Shown here: one piece after another, positions 59,244-64,000 of the stretch
Numbering within the stretch: position 1 is the stretch's first letter
Layout: the number at the start of each line of letters is the position of its first letter
Source of the DNA: an uncultured Bacteroidales bacterium
GTDB lineage: Bacteria; Bacteroidota; Bacteroidia; Bacteroidales; Bacteroidaceae
Direction of reading: 5' to 3'
Assembly: GCA_902771725.1 (NCBI GenBank)
Contig: CACXXT010000014.1
Span: 1-64,000, forward strand
DNA: 64,000 bases
Program-made: the position numbers and the translations under genes
Notes under the pieces: model-generated
What the model was told of the DNA's origin: nothing
What the model saw: only the letters and a program-made list of their open reading frames with translations
Database searches by the model: none

Positions 59244-60992
59244 GTGATTCTCGTATTCGGAGGAACAACGGAAGGGCGCAAAGCTGCTGCGGTGCTGGAA
59301 GAGGCGGGACAGCCGTTCTTCTACAGCACTAAGACGGGCGAGCAAGACCTCGTCCTGCATCATGGAGTCCGCATCGATGGAGCCATGGACGAAGCGGCGA
59401 TGGTGCAGTTCTGCCAGACGCACGATGTCCGCCTGCTCGTAGATGCCGCCCATCCCTTTGCTGCTCTGTTGCACCAGACCGTGGCTGCTGCGGCTGCGGA
59501 GTTGCAGCTGCCTGCTGTCCGCTATGAGCGCATCTTTCCAGAGCGCGATGAGGACGTGGAATGGGTGGATGGCATAGAGGACATCCGTTGGGGCGGCGGT
59601 TACAATCGTGTCCTTTCGACATTGGGAGTGCAGAGCATCGCCCGACTGAAACCTCTTGAGAACGCCGAGCGCCACTTCTTCTACCGCATCTTGCCGCGCG
59701 AGAGTTCAATCCGTCTGGCACATGAGCAGGGTGCCTCGGACGAACAGCTCTGCTTCTACAGCGAAGATGCCGACGAGCGAGAGACGCTGAAGCGCCTCCA
59801 CCCGGATGTACTCCTCCTGAAAGAGAGCGGCATCAGCGGCGGTTTCGTCGAGAAAGTGGAGGTGGCCAAGGAGATGAACATTCGTGTGATAGCCATTCGC
59901 CGTCCTGCCACTCCTTCGCTCTTCCAGACGGTCAACGGTCCCCACGGCTTGCGACGCATGGTGGAAAAGCTGCTCCCCGATTTCTTCCCCCTGAAGAGCG
60001 GACTGACCACCGGCACCTGTGCCACCGCTGCTGCCGTGGCTGCTCTCTACCGACTGCAAACTGGTGCTACTCCGCTTGAAGTTCCCGTTCGCCTGCCAAA
60101 CGGCGAAACCATCTCCGTTTCCGTCGGTTCGTCCGACGGATTCTGCTTCTGCATCAAGGACGCAGGCGACGACCCCGACGTCACCAACGGGGTGGAGATT
60201 CGTGCCAGCGTACAGCCGGCAGACTGCTTTGAGATTAAGGGAGGAGAAGGAGTCGGCCGTTTCACCCTGCCTGGTTTTGACTTTCCTCCTGGCGAACCGG
60301 CTATTAACCGCGCTCCTCGCCAGATGCTGAGGGAGAACATCCCCGGCAATTATTCCATCACAATCAGCGTGGAAGGCGGTGCCGAGCTGGCCCGTCGCAC
60401 CTTCAATCCTCGCTTAGGCATCGAGGGCGGCATCAGCATCATCGGTGTCTCTGGCATCGTGCAGCCCTACAGCGAGGAAGCCTTCCTGGAGAGCATCCGC
60501 AAGTGCGTGGCTGTAGCTTGTGCCAGCGGAGCAGAGCGCATAGTCCTCGGCAGTGGTGCCAAGAGCGAGAACGCCCTGCGTGCGCTCTATCCCGACCTGC
60601 CCGCCCAGGCCTTTGTGCAATATGGCAACTACGTGGGCGAGACACTGCGCATGGCTGCAGAAATCGGCATTCAGAGAGTCACTCTCGGGGTGATGCTGGG
60701 CAAAGCCGTGAAACTTGCTGCAGGACAGCTGGACACCCACAGCCGCCGTGCCACCTTCGACCGCGATTTCCTCCGTCGGCTGCTCGCAGAATCCCATTGT
60801 GATGCCTCGCTTGCCGACCGCATCACCCTCGTGCGCGAGCTCTGGAACCTCCTGCCTTCTGCCTCGCTCCCCGCTTTCGTCCGCACCGTCCTCGACCACT
60901 GCCACAGCCACTGCCAGCCCCTCCTCCCCGACGGCGACCTCACCCTCCTCCTCATCGATGACGAAGGTCATATCTTTCCTCACGATAACTGA
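59244..60992 (+). CDS. cbiJD: CbiJ-CbiD fusion: cobalt-precorrin-6A reductase and cobalt-precorrin-5B C1-methyltransferase
   Basis: A GTG at 59244 starts 582 residues. Residues 1 to about 245 are CbiJ/CobK (MILVFGGTTEGRKAAAVLEEAG, DAAHPFAALLHQTVAAAA, LKESGISGGFVEK). Residues from about 250 are CbiD (LKSGLTTGTCATAAAVAAL, DAGDDPDVTNGVEI, GTVTLPGF-equivalent VGRFTLPGFDF, AINRAPRQM). They perform two near-consecutive steps of anaerobic corrin synthesis. No ATG lies upstream in frame that would fit. With the fusions at 5.8-10.4 kb, this makes four two-domain corrin enzymes in the window. Confidence 0.93.
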   Translation: MILVFGGTTEGRKAAAVLEEAGQPFFYSTKTGEQDLVLHHGVRIDGAMDEAAMVQFCQTHDVRLLVDAAHPFAALLHQTVAAAAAELQLPAVRYERIFPERDEDVEWVDGIEDIRWGGGYNRVLSTLGVQSIARLKPLENAERHFFYRILPRESSIRLAHEQGASDEQLCFYSEDADERETLKRLHPDVLLLKESGISGGFVEKVEVAKEMNIRVIAIRRPATPSLFQTVNGPHGLRRMVEKLLPDFFPLKSGLTTGTCATAAAVAALYRLQTGATPLEVPVRLPNGETISVSVGSSDGFCFCIKDAGDDPDVTNGVEIRASVQPADCFEIKGGEGVGRFTLPGFDFPPGEPAINRAPRQMLRENIPGNYSITISVEGGAELARRTFNPRLGIEGGISIIGVSGIVQPYSEEAFLESIRKCVAVACASGAERIVLGSGAKSENALRALYPDLPAQAFVQYGNYVGETLRMAAEIGIQRVTLGVMLGKAVKLAAGQLDTHSRRATFDRDFLRRLLAESHCDASLADRITLVRELWNLLPSASLPAFVRTVLDHCHSHCQPLLPDGDLTLLLIDDEGHIFPHDN

Positions 60993-61084
60993 AACCTCAC
61001 TGCCCTAAGACAAAGTTTCCATCTCGCGGAGGTGGAAAAAGGGTGGAAAATAGAAAGGTGATGCTCTGAGAATGAGGGCTTTCG

Positions 61085-61113
61085 GGGTGGAAAGCAGGTT
61101 TCCACCCATTTTT
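61085..61113 (+). terminator. Intrinsic terminator after cbiJD
   Basis: GGGTGGAAA (61085-61093), loop GCAGG, then TTTCCACCC (61099-61107) form a perfect 9-bp stem followed by ATTTTTCTT. GTGGAAA also occurs twice just upstream. Confidence 0.75.
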
Positions 61114-61137
61114 CTTGTGGGATGCGAAAAATCGCCG

Positions 61138-61145
61138 TACCTTTG
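61138..61145 (+). promoter_or_regulatory. -7 box (TACCTTTG) before the membrane regulator gene
   Basis: The box lies 29 nt upstream of the ATG at 61174 and about 25 bp after the terminator. Confidence 0.68.
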
Positions 61146-61173
61146 CAGCGCAAAAACAAAAGAATGCAGTCTT

Positions 61174-62874
61174 ATGAAACACAAAGAGCTACAGTTCCCC
61201 TCCTTCGTCCTGCTGCTGCTCCTGGCAGGCAGCCTGCTTTCTGCCGCTTGCAGCAGCCGCAGCGAACGACTGGTTGCAGAGGTTGAGGCGCTGGCCTACA
61301 CCAACCTCGACAGTGCTGCTCGCTTGCTCGCGCAGGTGGACACCTCTGCCCTGAGCGAGCGCGCCCGGGCGCATCTGGCGCTGGCGCAGGCGCTGGTTCA
61401 TGAAGAGGAGTGGCAGCACCGCTTCGGTGATACGGCGGTCTGCCTGGCAGTGACGGACACGGCGTGGGAGTTTCATCGCGTCGTCAAAAACCAGTTGAAA
61501 CCTGGCCTCATGTACGAGGACGACACACTCTTCGCCGACAGCAGCCTCCTGCGCGCGTACCAATATTATTATCGCGAGAGCTTCTGTGGCACCTCGGACG
61601 ACAAGGAGGTCGTGCGCCGCTTCGGGCGCGCCTGTTATGCGCTGAGCCGCCGCTGCACTGACACCGACTCCCTCCTGCAGTTCGACATGCTCATCCATCA
61701 GGCCATTCATGCTGCCGAAGCCTCTGAGGACTGGGCAACCGCCTATCGGGCTTATCACCGATGGTCGGAGCATAGCTATTCTGCTCATGGAGCTTCCAAA
61801 CTTCGTGAGGCCTATTGGTCGGCCTCTCAGGCCCTGAAGTGCTACGATCTCAGTCGGGACTGCCCTCAGAATTTCCTGTGGCTCATCAATGACTGTGGGC
61901 GGTTGTTCCTGCATTTGCATAACACCGACCCTCGCAACTTTCCTCTGTTGGCGCGTGCGGCGGAACTGACATATTCCCGTCGGGCAGAACCTCCCTACGA
62001 AGCTGTCTTCCAGCTGATAGACAGTGTTCAGGATGCTCATGTATTGCCCTTTCTGCGCGACACGTGGTTTGCTTATTCTTCGAAAATGGCAAAGGCCGGT
62101 TGGTGCATAGAAAATCAAGATGTAGTCCAGCGCTTCGATAGGTTCCAGGAGAAGAAGGCAGCACACGAAGCTAATGGCGCATCAAATCGGTATGCCTATT
62201 ACCCACAGTCGACTCGTGATAAATGGTTCAGGGATGAGCAGCAGAAATGTGCGCGCGTCTTTGATATCGAAACCAGGAACTACATCGCTGCCGGCTATGC
62301 CCTCAAGGCTTCGGCGTTGCAGTCGCGGCTGATGGTTGCTATCATTGCAGCCTTGGCTTTGGCGTTGGTGGTCCTGTTGCTGCTCCTTTGGAACTGGCGC
62401 ACCCGCCAGCGCCGCAAGCACGAGGCGGAACAGGCAGAACGAGCCTTCGAAGCTGCCCGAGCTGCGGAGCAAGCTGAGCGTCTGGCAGAGCAACTGCGGC
62501 AGAAGGACACGATGATTGCCATGTTGCGCGGGCATATCATGGACAAGAGCGAAATCCTGGAAAGGCTGGAACAGGGAGCCGGAGGCACCCGGCGCACCGT
62601 CATCGATGCCCGCAACTGGCGCGAGATCGAAGCCACGCTGGACACTATGGACAATGGATTCGCACAACGCCTGCGCCAGAGCCATCCCCAGTTCTCGGAG
62701 GATGACATCCGGCTGTGTATGCTCACACGGCTGAAACTCTCGAACAACGCGCTGGCCAGTATCTACGCCATCACCGTCTCGGCCGTGCAGCATCGCAAGC
62801 AGAAACTGAAGAAGGAAGGCTTCGGAGTCACCGACCCTGCCGTTCCGCTGGAACAAGTGATAGCATCGTTCTAA
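61174..62874 (+). CDS. Membrane-bound TPR-like regulator with cytoplasmic coiled coil and C-terminal HTH
   Basis: The 566-residue protein has a lipoprotein-like signal (LLAGSLLSAACSSR) and a periplasmic helical-repeat region (about 25-380, TPR-like). One membrane helix (about 388-410, LALALVVLLLLLWNW) is followed by a coiled coil rich in A, E, Q and R (415-460) and a C-terminal HTH-like segment (FSEDDIRLCMLTRLKLSNNALASIYAITVSAVQHRKQKLKKE). This TPR-TM-HTH layout is common in Bacteroidetes regulators of surface genes. The outer-membrane protein gene that follows 15 bp later is the probable target or partner. An upstream extension to 61072 was dropped because it overlaps the promoter. Confidence 0.78.
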   Translation: MKHKELQFPSFVLLLLLAGSLLSAACSSRSERLVAEVEALAYTNLDSAARLLAQVDTSALSERARAHLALAQALVHEEEWQHRFGDTAVCLAVTDTAWEFHRVVKNQLKPGLMYEDDTLFADSSLLRAYQYYYRESFCGTSDDKEVVRRFGRACYALSRRCTDTDSLLQFDMLIHQAIHAAEASEDWATAYRAYHRWSEHSYSAHGASKLREAYWSASQALKCYDLSRDCPQNFLWLINDCGRLFLHLHNTDPRNFPLLARAAELTYSRRAEPPYEAVFQLIDSVQDAHVLPFLRDTWFAYSSKMAKAGWCIENQDVVQRFDRFQEKKAAHEANGASNRYAYYPQSTRDKWFRDEQQKCARVFDIETRNYIAAGYALKASALQSRLMVAIIAALALALVVLLLLLWNWRTRQRRKHEAEQAERAFEAARAAEQAERLAEQLRQKDTMIAMLRGHIMDKSEILERLEQGAGGTRRTVIDARNWREIEATLDTMDNGFAQRLRQSHPQFSEDDIRLCMLTRLKLSNNALASIYAITVSAVQHRKQKLKKEGFGVTDPAVPLEQVIASF

Positions 62875-62889
62875 CCTCCTCATAATCTT

Positions 62890-64000
62890 ATGAAACACCT
62901 ACTACTGGCGCTCATCCTCCTGCTGATGAGCCTCCCCGTTGCGGCCCAAACTGAGAGGGCCTCCAAGCAGGAACGTCCCGTTTGGATAAATGTCTATGCC
63001 TCGATTCAGGACTCCTTCAACAAGAGCGGTCAGGGAGGCCGCTACAGTCTTGTCATCATGCGGCCGGACAGTACGGTCATCAGGCGCTCTTCCCATGGGA
63101 TGATGAGTCGAACGGGCGGGCGCATAGCAGCCGAGAGTTCCTTGGGTAAGATGGAGCTGGGCAAGTCCTACATCGTGCGTGTGGAGTGCGATGGCTATGA
63201 ACCCACTTACGTGAACTTCACCGTCACTCGCAAAGGACGCAGCTCGGAGATGCACCTGCCGCCCATCAACCTGAAGCTCAAACAGAAACGCACCGCCTTG
63301 GGCTCCGAGGAGATGATGGAGACGACGATGAAGGAGGTGGCCGTGAAGGCATCGAAGGTGCAGTTCGTGTGGCACGGCGACACGCTCATCTACCATGCCG
63401 ATGCCTTCAACCTGCCCCAAGGTGCCATGCTCGAGGACCTCATCCGCCGACTGCCGGGTGTGGAACTGCTGGACAATGGCGAGATCAGGGTCAACGGTCG
63501 CCGTGTGGACTGCCTGACGCTGAACGGCCGCGACTTCTTCCGCGGGAACAACAAGGTGCTGATGCAGAACCTGCCGTACTACACGGTCAAGGACCTGAAG
63601 GTCTATGAGCGCGAGAGCGAGCTCAACCGCTACCTCGGGCGGCAGGCAGAGCAGAACGACTATGTCATGGACGTGCAGCTGAAGCGCGAGTACCGCCGGG
63701 GCTACATGGCGAACGCCGAGGCGGGCTATGGAACCCAGGATCGCTGGCTGGCACGGGCCTTCGGGCTCCGCTATGGCGATGCTTCGCGCATGACGCTCAT
63801 CGCCAATGCGAACAACCTCAACGAGAACCGCCAACCAGGCTACAACGGCAACTGGTCGCCCGCCAACCAGCCTGCGGGCATCAAGCAGCTGGAGCGCGTG
63901 GACGCTGACTTCCAGTTCTATGGACCTGAGAACCGTTGGGAACAGACGCTGGAGGGCAGCGTGGAGTGGGAGCGCGGTGAGAACGCCACGCGCAGCTTCT
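62890..64000 (+). CDS. Outer-membrane TonB-receptor-like beta-barrel protein (5' part, cut by the window end)
   Basis: The frame from the ATG at 62890 is open to the end of the window. The 370 visible residues begin with a signal peptide (LLLALILLLMSLPVAAQ). A carboxypeptidase-regulatory/beta-sandwich-like domain (YSLVIMRPDSTVIRRSS) and a plug-like domain (FNLPQGAMLEDLIRRLPGVELLDNGEIRVNGRRVDCLTLNGRDFF) follow, then the first barrel strands. This fits the receptor-like proteins of Bacteroidetes that lack a classical TonB box. Its ligand is unknown. It is 15 bp after the membrane regulator. Confidence 0.82.
   Translation, partial: MKHLLLALILLLMSLPVAAQTERASKQERPVWINVYASIQDSFNKSGQGGRYSLVIMRPDSTVIRRSSHGMMSRTGGRIAAESSLGKMELGKSYIVRVECDGYEPTYVNFTVTRKGRSSEMHLPPINLKLKQKRTALGSEEMMETTMKEVAVKASKVQFVWHGDTLIYHADAFNLPQGAMLEDLIRRLPGVELLDNGEIRVNGRRVDCLTLNGRDFFRGNNKVLMQNLPYYTVKDLKVYERESELNRYLGRQAEQNDYVMDVQLKREYRRGYMANAEAGYGTQDRWLARAFGLRYGDASRMTLIANANNLNENRQPGYNGNWSPANQPAGIKQLERVDADFQFYGPENRWEQTLEGSVEWERGENATRSF

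Overview
The window looks like a chromosome segment of a Bacteroidales bacterium, most likely Prevotellaceae-like. Supporting signs are the many -7 boxes of the form TAnnTTTG just upstream of genes with no obvious -35 or strong Shine-Dalgarno, TonB-dependent receptors, a GH-rich glycan locus with family-typical BfMGP/CE/symporter genes, and the short C-terminal tail (YDLxGR...GIYIxxGKK) on secreted enzymes. Base composition looks GC-rich by eye. The genus is an inference. No rRNA, tRNA, CRISPR array, transposase or integrase was recognised.

Layout. (1) 1-5.7 kb: a tripartite efflux locus with an ABC permease (cut by the window edge), ABC ATPase, TolC and a membrane-fusion protein, plus a divergently transcribed histidine kinase and a regulator made only of a receiver and a Fis-type HTH. 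(2) 5.8-17.6 kb: an anaerobic corrin-ring locus on the minus strand behind a cobalamin riboswitch. It has two BtuB-like receptors with an exported lipoprotein cobaltochelatase between them, then the fused enzymes CbiH-CbiC (frameshifted here), CbiE-CbiT and CbiG-CbiF. CbiA diverges from it. (3) 17.5-23 kb: housekeeping genes (LpxH, MIP18/DUF59, RadC, GT2, AckA, Pta). (4) 23-28.5 kb: an OPT-family transporter and a multidomain GH2 enzyme. (5) 28.6-52.8 kb: a beta-mannan locus, all on the plus strand. It runs: sugar:cation symporter, mannobiose/cellobiose 2-epimerase, AraC regulator, discoidin-domain protein, CE1-like esterase, GH26, GH59, GH26-CE7 fusion, GH26, GH5, a decayed secreted gene, GH31, GH27-GH26 fusion, GH130_1. 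There is no SusC/SusD pair in it. (6) 52.9-61 kb: cobalamin uptake and synthesis again (BtuC, BtuF, CbiJ-CbiD), interrupted by a DMT permease and a chimeric GH95. (7) 61-64 kb: a TPR-like membrane regulator and the start of an outer-membrane receptor-like protein.

How it fits together. The mannan genes form a coherent path. Secreted GH26/GH5 endo-enzymes with fused or adjacent acetyl-esterases and alpha-galactosidase strip and cut acetylated galacto(gluco)mannan. The symporter imports mannobiose, the epimerase makes mannosyl-glucose, and GH130_1 phosphorolyses it. GH59 and GH31 suggest side chains beyond a single alpha-galactose. The corrin genes supply four of the pairwise-fused ring-building enzymes, plus import of corrinoids or cobalt under B12 control.

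The most unusual non-genic signal is a set of short hairpins next to purine-rich tracts. Several have an 8-bp stem and 5-nt loop. They sit both between genes and, in frame, inside genes, often at domain linkers (CbiG-CbiF, CbiE-CbiT, GT2, GH31). A second C-rich hairpin type occurs upstream of and inside the efflux genes.
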